Below are positions 1-12,318 of a stretch of 64,000 nucleotides of DNA, piece after piece. The stretch is from Globisporangium splendens (Eukaryota > Oomycota > Peronosporomycetes > Pythiales > Pythiaceae): the NCBI GenBank assembly GCA_006386115.1, contig VFIW01000055.1:186001-250000 (forward strand). The letters run 5' to 3'. The first letter of the stretch is position 1; each line of letters opens with the position of its first letter. The position numbers and the translations under genes are program-made. The notes under the pieces were generated by a model, which was not told where the DNA came from, did not search any database, and was given only the letters and a program-made list of their open reading frames with translations.

Positions 1-1
1 C

Positions 2-2290
2 TTACGGCCACGGCAGCGCGCGATCCGAGTCCCCGATCTCGCCTCCTTTCACGTGATTCGTCAACTTCACATCGTAGTACCCGACTCCCGGACTCTCGCT
101 CTTGGTGATGAACGAGTCGCGCGTCGCCCTCGCTCTCGACATCACGGCGCCACGCGACGAGAGTGACGTCGGGGTCTCGGTGCTCGTCGCCGAGTACTTC
201 TGCGGGATGTAGCTGTAGCGGTTGTTAATATTCTTGATGCATTGGCTTCGCGGAGATCTCGGATTGCTGTGACGGCGTTCAGATGTAGCCGAACTGTACG
301 ACGCCACCGACACATCCGAGCGCATGTTTTCGCGACGCGCCGTTCGCGCGCTGCGGGGGGCATTCGACCGACTAGAGTAGTTTGAGTACCCCGAGATCGA
401 CGACACGTTCGAAGATTGGTAGTAGGATGCGGATTTCGGTGGCACGCCGGCCTTACTGTCCATGGCTTCGAGGACTTCAGGCGTCAATCGAAGCTTCAAA
501 TGGGACGACGACGACGGAATCGGGGCTGAGGATGACGACGAGAGCGGCGGTGGATTAGTGGCAACCTCTGTGCCATTTCGCGAACGAACAGCTGACAGTT
601 TCTCATGGAACAGCTCGATCTGCCGCGCGATTTGCTTGGCTTCTTCGTGCTTCTTCAAGAGCGCGATCTGCAGCGTCTTGATATGGTCCACGAGCAGCTC
701 CTCTGTCTCGTCCTCGTTTTGGTTCGAGTCTCTATCGCAGTCGCGGACATCGGCAGGTTCCTCGTTGCCGCCGTCAACCACTGGACTCGGACTCGGTCGG
801 CGGGTCTTTTTGGCGGGTGATTGCTTTTCGCGACGGCCATTAGACTTGACCGACGACGTAACGACTCTGGCAGCGCCGTCGCCGCCGTGATTGCTCTGAT
901 TGTCGCAGATCTCCAACGATTTCAGCAGCTCGCTTTCTTCCTTGTCTTGCTGCACATTGCGCTGGCTGCGTCCGGATCGCTTGCCTGCTGTGAATGCACG
1001 GCGCTCGGGGTACGGCGACGAGGCATCCGTTTTCTTGCGTTCACTTGTGAGGCGCTGCTTTGAGTTTGAATGCGGACTCTTGGCTGGACGCTCTTCACTC
1101 ACGGGAACCGCCTGCTCCACCGCTTTCTTCCCAGAAGAAGCACCACTCGTCGTACGTGCTTGCGTTCGCGTAGACGACGGAGCGCCGTCATTGCTGTCGT
1201 CTTCGGATTTCGGAGATGGCACAGATTGACGTCGCTCCGGAGTCTCTGATTCCTCTGGCTTGGCTGCTGCCGCCAGCAATAGCGAAGCTCGGAGCGACGG
1301 CTTCTTGCACCCGCGAAAGTGGATTTCCAGTGGGATGCTCGCATTCTTGATGAGATCGTGCACTTGACGAAGACCGAGATTCTCTAACGGGGTATCTGCG
1401 ATTTGCACAACCGTCACTCCTGTCTCCAAACGCTCGTAATGGGTCGCAGTGGAATGCGGATAGATGTTCGCGACCACAATGTTCTCGTTATTTTGTTTGA
1501 GCGTGAAGCCTAGCGGCAAGCGGTGGAACATGATGGTAAAGTCGAACGTTTCTCGTGTGTCTTCGGACGACGCGCTGCTCGCCAAGCTTCTCGGTCCACC
1601 ACGACCGCCACTCGCAACGCTCTCGTTCGCTGACGCTGGTTTCTCGGTGATCCCTAACTCAATTTCATCGTTATCGACGCACCAGCGGCCAATCGGTTCC
1701 GCTCCTGGCAGCAAATGCCCTTTCTCCATGTGGTAGATCGTGTTGAAATCCGGAATCTCGCACTTTGGGTACGCCAAGTGATACTCGGCAATCGCAGTCG
1801 CGATCATCGACTCGCACGGCCATTCCGTCTGCACGAGGCACCTGAATTTCAGCCCCAATACGCTGATCGTGAGGTACACTGAATCGTCCGGATCCACTGC
1901 CGTCGGCGCGCGCACCACGCGGTTCCTCGCCATCACGTCACGCTGCTGTTTCGCGCCGCGCGGCTTTGGTTTCTGCGTGATCGACGTGGTGGTCGTCGCC
2001 GTCTTGGAGCGCACCGCTCGATTCTTTGCGCGCTCTGCCTCGGCCGCAGCTGTCGCGGCAGCAGCTGCCTGTGCCAGACTCGTCATACGCGTCGCAGTAG
2101 GGTTGCTGCTGCCTCCAGAGCTCCTAGGCGGTCCACTTCCTCCAGCTGACGTTGGCGCTGGTGGGGGCGCCGCGCCGGACATGCGCCGCTGGGTGGTGGT
2201 GCTGGATGCGACACCACTGCTGCTGCTGTTGTGACGCGCGCTGCTGCCACTGAGCGGAGCGCCCGTCGTCGTCGCCACGGCCGCGCTCAT
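2..2290 (-). CDS. PDZ-domain protein with a ubiquitin-like N-terminal region
   Basis: A single uninterrupted reading frame of 762 residues, with stop codon TAA at 2-4 and ATG at 2288-2290. Residues 1-130 are Ser/Thr/Ala/Pro-rich low complexity. Residues about 137-217 look like a ubiquitin-like or RA-type fold (alternating hydrophobics ending in DNDEIELGI). Residues about 250-328 read as a PDZ domain, with the carboxylate-binding loop PLGFTL at 259-264. A charged helical, probably coiled-coil, stretch follows near residues 540-585, and the C-terminus is Ser/Arg-rich. PDZ domains bind C-terminal tails of partner proteins, so a scaffold role is likely, but I do not recognise a named orthologue. 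The gene faces away from the left edge and follows the BTB-ankyrin-FYVE gene on the same strand. The ubiquitin-like assignment is by pattern only. Confidence 0.8.
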   Translation of the reverse strand: MSAAVATTTGAPLSGSSARHNSSSSGVASSTTTQRRMSGAAPPPAPTSAGGSGPPRSSGGSSNPTATRMTSLAQAAAAATAAAEAERAKNRAVRSKTATTTTSITQKPKPRGAKQQRDVMARNRVVRAPTAVDPDDSVYLTISVLGLKFRCLVQTEWPCESMIATAIAEYHLAYPKCEIPDFNTIYHMEKGHLLPGAEPIGRWCVDNDEIELGITEKPASANESVASGGRGGPRSLASSASSEDTRETFDFTIMFHRLPLGFTLKQNNENIVVANIYPHSTATHYERLETGVTVVQIADTPLENLGLRQVHDLIKNASIPLEIHFRGCKKPSLRASLLLAAAAKPEESETPERRQSVPSPKSEDDSNDGAPSSTRTQARTTSGASSGKKAVEQAVPVSEERPAKSPHSNSKQRLTSERKKTDASSPYPERRAFTAGKRSGRSQRNVQQDKEESELLKSLEICDNQSNHGGDGAARVVTSSVKSNGRREKQSPAKKTRRPSPSPVVDGGNEEPADVRDCDRDSNQNEDETEELLVDHIKTLQIALLKKHEEAKQIARQIELFHEKLSAVRSRNGTEVATNPPPLSSSSSAPIPSSSSHLKLRLTPEVLEAMDSKAGVPPKSASYYQSSNVSSISGYSNYSSRSNAPRSARTARRENMRSDVSVASYSSATSERRHSNPRSPRSQCIKNINNRYSYIPQKYSATSTETPTSLSSRGAVMSRARATRDSFITKSESPGVGYYDVKLTNHVKGGEIGDSDRALPWP

Positions 2291-2800
2291 GCTCTCGTCT
2301 TCCTTCTTGTCAATCGCTTCTTATCAATCGCTTCTTGAGGTCCGTCCGTCGCTTACCCCCTCGTCGTTGTCTTCCCCCCACCAAGTTAAATCGGAGCTGC
2401 TTGGTTATTTGGAGATCATTTTCAGCCAATCAGTGACATCGGCGTCAATAAATAGGCAGCACAAGAGTGATGGTCTTGTGCGCGAAAATGATTCAAGGGA
2501 GAGAGGGAATAGGGTTCTTTCATTCTGGCAAATGCTGATTGGATGGATTAATCAAATGAAACTGTTTATTTGGAGCTGTCTATTAATAACTTGGAGCGTT
2601 ACTCTCTGGCTACAGAGAATTTCGATTTTCTTCTGACTCCATTATCGAAGGGGTACAAAATGGAATGGGTACACATGGATTGACAAAATGCTCCATGACA
2701 ATGAGGCATTTGACTGCATCTTTCACGCTCTGTGCTTGCATCTGAGCTCCATAAGGGTGCTTTCCATGCCAAAACCTTCCCTTCACTCGTTCGTTGTCGC
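2291..2800. other. Intergenic spacer between two minus-strand genes
   Basis: This 510-base gap is AT-richer than the flanking coding DNA. It should hold the promoter of the PDZ gene and the 3' untranslated region of the BTB-ankyrin-FYVE gene. I see no RNA gene or mobile element. A short plus-strand frame at 2289-2636 has no recognisable product. Confidence 0.6.
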
Positions 2801-5532
2801 TCATACGAGCCGTCGGAATGAGAGCACGTCGTAGCATGTATCACAGACTCGGGCAGGATTCGCGAGCTGGAATTTGGGGATCGGGATCTTGTTGCTCGAG
2901 CAGTTGTAACACACGATGCGGCCGCAATGGCGACAATGATGCTTCCGCATTGCGACGCGAAATACAGCTCGGCAAGAAGAGCACTCCTTCGACTGGTCGT
3001 CGGTGACCCATTCAGGCGGATGCGCGAGATTGCGCAGCACAGGGACGAGCATCGCCCCCTGGTTGGTCGTCTCTGCAAGATCCACAACGCTGCGACCTGC
3101 GGCATCCTGTAAGTACACATGAGCGCCAGCGATGACAAGCGCGATCGCAACGCTTTCGCTTGCTCTCCCTACCGCAAGATGCAGCGCAGTGCTTCCATCG
3201 AGACTTTGCGTGTGGATGTTCACGCCATGTTCAATCTACGATCGAAAGATGACAAAAACATGATCACATCCGGCATTAGTCTTCAAACGCAAATAGTGGC
3301 ACATTCATATCAACACCAATCAAACAAGCCACTTACAAATACGTCGATGACCGAATCTGGTCCACTTTGGTGAGAGCAGAAGAGATGGAGCGGAGTGTAG
3401 CCAAACCAGTTTGTGTGGTTGGGATCGGCGCCATTTTCCAAGAGCAACTGAATCATCTTCTGGCATCGCTCTGAAGGCGACATCGCCGCGAGGTGCAACG
3501 CCGTATTCCCCTTCAGATCTTCCTGATTGACGACAAAATGCGAAGTCTCTTCGGAAACATTGTCGTCTGTGACGCTCTGCATGTCGTCCTCTGCACCATT
3601 CCCAAGCTTCTCAGATTCCCGGCGGTACGACTGGGCTCTCTCAAACGATTCGTTCTCACGAAGTAGGATCAGCGCCACCGATGTATGCCCATTAGCTGCC
3701 GCGACGTGGAACGCGCTCTGTCCTTGATCATCAACGATATCTTGCTGAGCGCCATTCCGGATGAGAAGATCGACGATCCCGACGTGACCTCTTGCAGCAG
3801 CAACGTGCAGCGGCGTTTGTCCTCGACGGTTTGGGATGTTTGGGTTTGTTTTGTATGCACTGCTCAACAATACTTCGACTGTTTCCATGTTGATAGCACA
3901 GTGCAGTGCGGTGTTGCCTTCGTCATCCGGCAAGTTTGACACCGCGTTATTATTCAGCAGCAGCTCGACCACTTTTGCGTGACCCTTGTGGCTCGCGATA
4001 TGAAGTGGCGTTTGTCCATGACCGAACTCCGTCACGATCTCCTTGTCGCCGTCTTCGAGCTGGGAGATCACATTCACGTTGGCGATATTCTGATCGATGA
4101 GGATCTGACAATGCAGCACGTTCCCACTTGCACACGCCAAGAAGAACAGCGGGATCTTGTCTGTCAAGAAGAAGTAGGGGGCATCTTCGTCCACGAGAAG
4201 CCGTCGAATGATCGCGTCGTTCCTTGTCTTCAGCGCCGCGACAAGTGGCAAATCGCTCTCGTCGTTATTGAACCTGTCGAGTGGCTCGCCAAGCTTCAGC
4301 AGTTCGTTCACCACGCGTCCAAGTTGGTATCGAATCGCGACCACGAGCGGCGTATCCGATCGCTGCTTCAAGATCCCACACAGTCGTTCTGTTGAGCATC
4401 GTCTCCCAATATCGGTATGCACGAGCGCTTCAAACTGGCGATCCGGGACCACCTCCAGCTTGCTCATGCACAGATCTTGCAACTCAAGGATCGATGCCGT
4501 GCACTTTTGCAGCGCTGGGTCATCTTCTTCATTGTGAGAACCAGTTTCCGTTGTTGCAACGGCTGCAGCTGCCGATTTCTTGCTGCTCACTCGTCGCTTT
4601 GCCGCTATGCTCGGGTGCTTTGCAGCGACGACACTGTCCGTGTACACGAGGATATCCAGGATCCTTCGCAGTACACTGGGTCTCCATTGTGGGTTCTCTG
4701 ACTGCTCGTCGATATTCTCGCTGTTGAGAGCATCGTCTCCTCCATCCAGCATCTGCACAATCTGTTGCACACAAATCTCCAGGAGCGATGGGACGACGTA
4801 CATATACGAAGCTCGCAGCAGCTCTTTCCAAAATTCTCCCTTCTCATGTTGCGTTTTCGCTGTGGCACTCCCTGTTGTATCTCCATTCGTCGTGGTGTCG
4901 ACGACCTCATTCGTATACAGGAAGCGAACCATTGCCGCAAACACTCGATATGGTGTGTCCTGGATGTGGATCTTGATCGGGAACCGCACTTGGCTCGGCA
5001 CCTGCGAGCTCTTCGTGCGCAGCAGCGCCGACTCAAACGTACCGCTTCGCAACGCGAGCACCAATCTGTGCGCTGGCAATAAGTGATGTTCAAAGCTGCC
5101 ATCTCCGTGATCTCCATCTTGATCATCGTCTCCTGCCTTGTTCTCCTCGTCTTTCTTCGTGTGCTCCCGTCTGTTTGCGTCCATCAACGGCGCTGCCGTA
5201 TGCTTGTCCGACGCAAACACGAACAGCACGTCGCTCAGATGGTTGTTTGCATACAGCGCCTTGATCTGCAGCAGGTCGTTGTAGAGTGTATCATCGCTGG
5301 CTGGCGGTTGGTTGATCTGTGCTCTGGACACTCGTGTCGTTGGTCCCACGTAGCTGCTCGTTCTTTCAACGTCTCGTGTATCACTGGCATCGCCATCGTC
5401 CTCTGTCGTACGCACGGCGGCTGCTCCTGGCTGCGCGGGCGCTTCATCCACAGCGACAGCGTCGTACTGGTGGCCGTTCACGAACACGTCGCCGCCGTCG
5501 TCCGTCATGACGGCATCGCGCGCCATCGCCAT
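2801..5532 (-). CDS. BTB-ankyrin-FYVE protein, Rabankyrin-5 (ANKFY1) like
   Basis: Two exons, 3337-5532 and 2801-3235, are joined in phase 0 across a 101-base intron (donor GTAAGT, acceptor GTAG) to give 876 residues. The N-terminal quarter holds a BTB/POZ domain (about residues 90-240, containing LSDVLFVF and a C-terminal helical part). A long series of ankyrin repeats follows; motifs such as GQTPLHIASHKGHAKVVELL recur, and the intron falls inside one repeat. The C-terminus is a FYVE zinc finger at about 808-868, with WVTD, the basic RKHHCRHCG signature and a final RVC motif. This domain order is diagnostic of Rabankyrin-5, a Rab5 effector that binds PI3P on early endosomes and acts in macropinocytosis and endosome trafficking. 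It is divergent from the exportin-2 gene. The start could be ATG 5532 or 5526 (MAMARD). Confidence 0.88.
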
Positions 5533-5989
5533 CTTCCGTCCCCCCTTCCTTCAAGAGAACAAACCAGAAAAGAGCGAAGCCATGCACACTGTTTACATTG
5601 AGAATCCTCTTTATATCGCATGCATACAATTGAACTGCTAAAAAGAACTGTGCACAAATTCCTTTATATACTGCATATAGTTACCTGATATGACTTCAAC
5701 CCTCTTTAAAGTAGGTATACTGTACCACATTGTGGCACTAACCCAATTCAAAAATGAATTGAAGGATGCAAAATGAATCGCGGAGCACCATGGAAGATCC
5801 TGCTAGTATTTGTCTGTTGTTCTGGAATGTTGTTGTTGGGTGCCGCGTTTTTTGAATTGCTGCGCCGCATCCAAATAACCAAACAACCAAAAGGGTAATT
5901 GCCGCTAAAAGCAACCCACACACGCGCGCCACCTCAGCGACCTTAAAGAGACCAGAGAGAGAAAAGAAGAGATAGAAAGGGACATCAAC
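5533..5989. promoter_or_regulatory. Divergent intergenic region (Rabankyrin-like / exportin-2)
   Basis: A 457-base gap between two divergently transcribed start codons, so it must contain both promoters. It is AT-rich around 5620-5780, with TTATATA-like stretches. No defined motif can be assigned with confidence. Confidence 0.5.
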
Positions 5990-8900
5990 ATGGCGGACCA
6001 GAACATGCAGATGCTGCGCTCGGCGCTGGAGCAGACGCTGTCGCCCGTGGGCGAGACCCGCAAGAGCGCCGAGAAGTTCCTCGACACCCTCGCCATGCAG
6101 CCCAACTACGTGCTGTCGCTGCTCCAGGTGCTCGAGAGCGGCTCGGAGCAGCACGCAATCCGACTCTCGGCGGCGCTCGCGTTCAAGAACTTCATTAAGA
6201 ACAACTGGGATCCGGAAAAGGCCGGGTGCGTTCCCCAGAACGAGAAGAATATCGTCAAGGAGCACCTCGTGGAGCTCATGTGCCGCATGCCCGAGTCGAT
6301 CCAGAAGCAGCTGATCGAAGCGCTCACGACGATTGGCGAGTACGATTTCCCCGCGCAGTGGGAGAATCTGCTGTTGCAGCTCGTGCAGAAACTGCAGACC
6401 GAGCAGGACTGGCAGGTGCGCATCGGCGTGCTCATGACCGCGAATACGATCTTCAAGCGCTTCCGCAATGTGTTCAAGTCCGACAGCCTCTTCCGCGAGC
6501 TTAAGCACTGCTTGGAGTCTTTCCAGGTATGGTAGTGCTCTATATGCTGAATGCTATGGGTCGATGTGGTGGAGCTTTGAATTTTCTCATCATTTGAATC
6601 TGCTTTGTGTCCCAACAGGAGCCACTTCTTCACTTCTACAAGGAAACGGGTGCTGCGCTTCGAGCCCCTGGCGCGCAAAAGCAGCAGCAGATCCAGATGC
6701 TGGTCGCACTGCGCCTGATGAGTCGTATTTTCTACTCGCTCAACTGGCAAGATCTTCCGGAGTACTTTGAAGACCACGTTGCGGAATGGATGGAGCAGTT
6801 CCTGTCGTACTTCGAGTACAACAACCCAGCGCTGATCGATGCCGACAACGAAGATGAACCCGATCCGATTGACTTGCTGCTCGTTGCGATTGTGGAGAAT
6901 GTTAACTTATACGCGGAAAAGTACGATGAAGAGTTCAAGCCTTTCTTGCAAAAGTTCACTGAGGTAAAGCACTCTTGTTGTATGACAGATAGCTGCTTGT
7001 ACTGCGTTAATGCTAATCTCGTATATTCTCGGTTTGACTGTTTAGGTGATTTGGCACTTGCTTGCAAAGCGGATCACGCTTTACCCAAAGCACGACGAAC
7101 TGGCGGCCAAGTGCTTGAAGTTCCTCACCTCCGTGGCATCCCGTAGCTTCAACCGCGCGTTATTCGAGTCGCCCCAAGTGCTGACTGAATTGTGCGGAAT
7201 CGTCGTGACGAACCTGCAGTTGCGTTCGTCGGATGAAGAGCTCTTTGAAGACAACCCGATGGACTACATTCGTCGTGATATTGAGGGATCCGATGGAGAC
7301 AGCAGACGAAGCGCTGCGCGTGAATTGATTCGTGGGTTACTCAGTGTGTTCAATGAATCGGTGACTCAAATTTGCATGAACACCATCCAAACGCACCTGC
7401 AGCAGTACAAGGCTGACCCTGCGAGTAACTGGGCCTTGAAAGATGTCTCGGTGAGTTGTGTTTACTGTGCTTTCTTGTGTCATGTAGGTTGCTCTCATCA
7501 CTTTGCTTTTTGTCTTCTTGCAGATTAACTTGGTGATCGCACTCTCAGCATTGAAACAATCGCGCTTGAGAGGTGTATCGGAAATCAATCCTCGTGTCCC
7601 TTTGATGGATTTCTTCGTGGCTGAAGTACTGCCGGAACTCTCGAATGTCAACAAAGCGTCCCTCATTTTGAAGGCTGATGCCATCAAGTTTGTCTCGACG
7701 TTCCGTAGCCAGCTGACTGTCGAAATCATGGACCAGTTGTTCCCGCTGCTGCTAAACTGCATGGATCCATCCCAGTTCGTCGTCCACACGTACGCTGCTG
7801 CGTGTATTGAGCGGCTCTTGACGGTGAAGGATGACAATGGTGCTTTGCGTTTCTCGAGAGAACGTTTGGCGCCATATTTGGGCAGACTCCTTGAGCAAGT
7901 GTTTGCGATTCTCGAGCAACCAAACTACCCAGAGAACGACTACCTGATGAAAGTGATCATGCGAGTCATGAACGTTGCGAAGGAAGATATCTTGCCGCTG
8001 ACTCACATCGCTGTTGAGAAGCTCACGAACATCCTGAACCGCATCTGCGCCAACCCAAGCAACCCGTCGTTCAGTCACTACCTGTTCGAATCCTTGTCGG
8101 TGCTCATTTTGAACGTTTGCAAGGCAAGCCCTGCTGCTACGGAGCAGTTTGAGAACCTTCTGTTCCCGCCTTTCCAGAAGGTGTTGGCAAACGATGTCGA
8201 AGCTTTGTCTCCATATGTGTACCAAGTGCTTGCTCAGATGCTTGATCTGCGACCAAGTGGAGTTTCGCCAGCGTATATGAGCATGTTCCCAGTGTTGCTC
8301 ACTCCAGCGTTGTGGGATCGTGTCAGTAACGTGCCTGCTATCGTGAAGCTGATCGAGGTACGTTGTGATGTCTATGTCTGCCCACAACGTTGATGTACAG
8401 TGGTCTAATTTGTGGATGTTTGTTTGCTGATAGGCGTACATGCGCAAGGCGCCAGCTGACGTTGCGCAATCGGTGCAAGGCATTTTGGGCGTTTTCCAAA
8501 AGCTCATTTCGTCGCGCACGACGGAGTCTTTTGCGTTCTCGCTGCTCCGTGGGCTCTTTGGCTTCATGCCTCAGGAATCCTACGGTACTTACTTGAACGA
8601 AATTGTCAAAATCTTGATGATTCGTCTGCAATCCCGAATGAGTGGACGCAATGCCTCTGGGTATGCGAAGGATCTCATCTACACAGTGTCGGTGCTGATT
8701 GGCAAACTCGGCCCAAACGTGTTCTTGGGTGCACTGGAATCTCTTCAGAGCGGGTACGTGTGTGAGAATTTGGACTTGTGTTCATGATACATAACCACCG
8801 TGTGCTTATTAATACTATGTTGTTTTTTTTCTTTTACAGGATGTCGAGTATGTTCTTAAAGAATGTCTGGCTGGAGCATGTCGTTCGTGCCCGCGGTGCG

Positions 8901-9381
8901 ATCGAGCGAAAAGTGTGCGTGGTTGGTCTTACTCGTCTCATGTGCGAATCTGAGATCTGCACATCTGACCTGGAGGTCTGGAAAACCGTCCTGGTTGTTG
9001 CTCTGAGCATTTTGGAAGAAGGTGACGACGGGTCCGCTGCTGTGAAGGACGAAGAAGAATCGCTGCTGGAACTGGAACAAACTGGGTACGAAGCCGGTTA
9101 CTCGAAGCTCTACTTTGCCAACGTCGTCTCGCTCGATGCTCTGGCAGAATACCCACCAGCGAAGCGGTATTTGACGGAATCCATCGCCAAGCTTTCAGCC
9201 TCGAGACCTGGAGTGGTAAGTGTTCAAGCTGGTCAAATCTGTTTTATTTAGTCTCCTCATGTGTGCCGCTTTGTGCTTTTGTCCTGATCAGTACTCAGCA
9301 TTTGCTCAATCGAGCTTGCCTCCAGCGGCCTTGAACACATTGAAGGGTTACTTTGCGCAGTTCAACGTGCAATTCCAGTAG
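5990..9381 (+). CDS. CSE1: Exportin-2, importin-alpha re-exporter (CSE1/CAS)
   Basis: Seven exons (5990-6526, 6619-6963, 7046-7450, 7524-8357, 8434-8753, 8840-9215, 9292-9381) join in consistent phase to 968 residues, close to the roughly 970 of human CSE1L. The first 180 residues contain an importin-beta N-terminal domain, with the typical ALAFKNFIKNNW motif and the PAQWENLL region. The rest is a continuous HEAT-repeat solenoid ending NVQFQ. CSE1/CAS binds cargo-free importin-alpha with Ran-GTP in the nucleus and returns it to the cytoplasm. All introns are short (73-92 bases) with GTRNG donors and YAG acceptors. It converges on the purine-synthesis gene downstream. Family identity is based on length and motifs along the whole chain. 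Confidence 0.93.
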
Positions 9382-9667
9382 ACGTAGCGAAAACCTGCAC
9401 ACTCAAATGCAGCTCAGGGCGATTGGAGTCCTGAAGCGAGTCAACTCCAAATGCAGATGCTGTGTGCGGAACGAAGCAAACAGGAATTATCATGCAAGGT
9501 GATCGTAGGAAGAGTGCAAAGAAAATGCTTCGGCACGCAGAACAAAGAAAGAAATCAGAGGTACATGAATGTAGTCAAGAGCAGACTCAGCCCGCGTCTG
9601 CCTGTACAGCAAAAGCATTGCATGCGGCGGCGCGGTGCTGTGCTGCTCCATCTTACTCTCGTTCTAT

Positions 9668-11447
9668 TTATTGAGGGGCGTTGTACATATCGATAGTTTC
9701 GTCGGACTGAGGGCTAGACATGGTGCGGCTGAAGGGCGTCATGCCCATGTTCTTGGCCTGCATGCGCGCGTCATTTCGCTCGGCGGAGAGGCGATCAAAG
9801 TACGCCTGGTCGACATCGTTCGTGACGTACACGCCGTTGAAGCAGGACGAGTCAAAGTTTTGCAGCGCCAGGTTCTCTTTTCGCACGCTGTCCTCCAAGT
9901 CCTTCAAGTCCTGGAAGATCACCCACTCGCAGCCAATCTCCTGCGCGATCTCCTCTTCCGTGCGGTTGAACGCGATGAGCTCCTCGCGCGTTGGCATATC
10001 GATGCCGTACACGTTTGGGTGGCGGATCGCTGGCGCCGCAGACGCAAAGTACACAGCCTTGGCGCCATTCTCGCGCGCGATTTGCACGATCTGGCGGGAC
10101 GTCGTACCACGCACGATCGAGTCGTCGACAAGAAGCACGACCTTGTCCTGGAACTCGGAGCGGATCGCGTTCAACTTCATGCGCACGGTCTTCTTGCGCG
10201 CGACCTGGCCAGGCATGATGAACGTGCGCGCAATGTAGCGGTTCTTGACGAAGCCCTCACGGTACGGGATGTTGAGACGTCTCGACGCCTCGAGCGCCGA
10301 CGTGCGACTCGTGTCCGGGATCGGGATCACGACGTCGATGCCGTGGTCTGGACGATCGCGCAGGATCTTCTCCGCGAGCTTCGAGCCCATGTTGCGACGC
10401 GCCTGGTAGACCGACACGCCGTCGATGAACGAGTCTGGACGCGCAAAGTACACGTGCTCAAAGATGCACGGGTTCAGTTTGGCGTCAGGGCACACCATGC
10501 GCGAGTACAGCTCGCCACCTTGCTTGATCAGGATGGCCTCACCGGGGGCGACGTCGCGCTGCAACTCGTACTCGAGTGTGTCGATCGCGACACTCTCGGA
10601 TGCGATGGCATAGTCCGTGCCGTAGTGGCTCTTGCGCGCGCCATACACGAGCGGACGGATACCGTTTGGATCACGGAAGGCGAGGATGCCGAAGCCGTTG
10701 ATGATCGCGACGGCTGTGTAGCCACCGCGGCAGCGCTTGAAGAGACCCGTGACGGCGTCGAAGATCATGTCCACGTCCAGCGGCTTGTGCGCCTGCTTGA
10801 GGAGCTCATCGGCGAGGATGTTGAGCAGCACTTCCGAGTCCTATAGGAGCACGAGGAGTATATGTACGTGAGTTACTTTTGAAGCGAGAAAAGTCAACCA
10901 TTGTAGCGGGTGGATGGACACGAAAGCGTACCGAGTCGGTGTTGACGTGGCGGAAGTTGGTGTTGGCGAGCTGCTCGGTGAGTTCGTGCGAGTTGGTCAA
11001 GTTGCCGTTGTGCGCCAACGCGACACCATACGGCGAGTTGGTGTAGAACGGTTGCGCCTCGGAGCTGCTCGAGGAGCCCGCGGTCGGGTAGCGGCAGTGG
11101 CCGATGCCCATGGGACCACGCAGACCAATCATGTGGTTCTGCTTGAACACGTCGCGCACGAGCCCGTTGTCCTTGCGCAGGTACAGACGCTTCTTCTCGC
11201 ACGTCATGATACCAGCCGCATCTGTGTATCATTGTCATCATCACATACAGGGAGAGAGAGAGAGAGAGAGAGAGATTCTCATGAGCTTCTCGTGTCCATC
11301 TTCGCAAGAGAATACATGTATACATATGTAGAGAGAGAGAGAAAGCGCACCTTGTCCGCGGTGCTGCAACACCGTGAGGCCGTCGTAGAGGCCCTGGTTA
11401 CAGTGCTCGTACGGGTTGGCGAGCAGGATGGCGATGATGCCGCACAT
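9668..11447 (-). CDS. purF: Amidophosphoribosyltransferase (glutamine PRPP amidotransferase)
   Basis: Three exons (11351-11447, 10932-11221, 9668-10840) give 519 residues. The start is fixed by MCGIIA at 11447: the cysteine straight after Met is the N-terminal nucleophile of class II glutamine amidotransferases and needs Met removal. The glutaminase half shows [15 protein letters not shown] and NTDSDSE. The phosphoribosyltransferase half carries the PRPP motif [14 protein letters not shown] at about residues 363-376 and [13 protein letters not shown] upstream of it. The enzyme makes phosphoribosylamine from PRPP and glutamine, the first committed step of purine synthesis in the cytosol. Upstream animal-type propeptide is absent: translation starts directly at the catalytic Cys. 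Intron 1 (11222-11350) contains two GA microsatellites. An antisense open frame over exon 3 is a shadow. Confidence 0.95.
11250..11275. repeat. GA microsatellite in intron 1 of the purF gene
   Basis: About twelve uninterrupted GA units lie in the first intron of the amidophosphoribosyltransferase gene, with a shorter run at 11331-11343 in the same intron and another at about 11584-11597 upstream of the start codon. On the coding strand these are CT tracts near the acceptor side of the intron, where they could serve as a polypyrimidine tract. Confidence 0.85.
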
Positions 11448-12318
11448 ACTGAGCGAGTGGCTGGTGGGGACGAAGAGAGGAAGGGGGGCGGACGCGTGCG
11501 AATCGCTTCTGAGCGTCCCAAGGAACTTCGATACCACTGCAACGTCAGGCGCGAGCACCATAGGAAAATAAAACCTCACACAACGAGAGAGAGAGAGAAA
11601 AACCACTGGTCGGTGAAACCACTTCAAAGTTGACTTGCAGGATCTCAGGCGAAAGAGTACTGGGGAGGATCGATTAAGTATACGAGAGGACTGGTGTTGG
11701 CGTAATCGGTAGATTCGACACGTGCAGAATTACGACTGGACGATGCACACGAGCAAAGCAGCTTAGATGGCGAAGCTATCGCAATGAAGAAACACGAGCC
11801 TTTATATACAAGAACTGCTGCCGTGTTCGCGTATGGAGCTGCTGCTCTTGTTCGACAAGGCAAAGCTGCTGCTCAGTTCATTTCTGATTTGACGACACTT
11901 TTTAACTTGTGCGAGAGAATACGGTACGGAAACAGTTGGTGGCTCTGGATCTTGGTCCCATCTCCACTTACACATCAACTTCGTTCTCATCCAATCAAAT
12001 GCATTTCTCGTCTTTTGAAGTGATATGGTTGGCTATAATCGCGCTTTTGGCAACTTCAAAAATCGATCGGATGGTGCTCGAGCCTTCGCGTTTCACCCAA
12101 CAATCGCAATTCGTTGGTGTTGAAGTGGTCGGTGGTACCCACTTGAGCGGTTATGGTGGGTAGGGTTATTACAATGCTGGTGTTCTCTGTTGCGGACTGT
12201 GTCAACGGTGCACACTGACGGTTGAACAGGTTAAACCGTCGAATCAGTTCAATCGGTTAATGACCGTTTGATAATCGGTTCCTTTCCATTGTGCAGCTTG
12301 AAACGCCATCACACACAA
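11448..12318. other. Divergent intergenic region (purF / cNMP-binding protein)
   Basis: This 871-base gap between divergent genes holds the purF promoter, a short GA run near 11590 and, close to the right-hand start, a cluster of CGGTT/AACCG motifs (12218-12280, listed separately). Short open frames on both strands have no recognisable product. Confidence 0.55.
12218..12280. promoter_or_regulatory. Cluster of CGGTT / AACCG motifs upstream of the cNMP gene
   Basis: Five copies of a CGGTT or AACCG/CCGTT core occur in 63 bases: ACGGTT at 12218, AACCGT at 12234, CGGTT near 12254, ACCGTT near 12263 and CGGTT near 12276. The first two form an inverted pair. They end about 40 bases before the presumed ATG at 12319. 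The core resembles R2R3-Myb recognition sites in other eukaryotes. Function here is inference. Confidence 0.35.

Noticed and set aside
9635..10846. 403-residue plus-strand open frame
   Set aside because: Antisense to exon 3 of amidophosphoribosyltransferase, whose identity is certain. Composition (His/Arg/Val-rich) is typical of a shadow frame.
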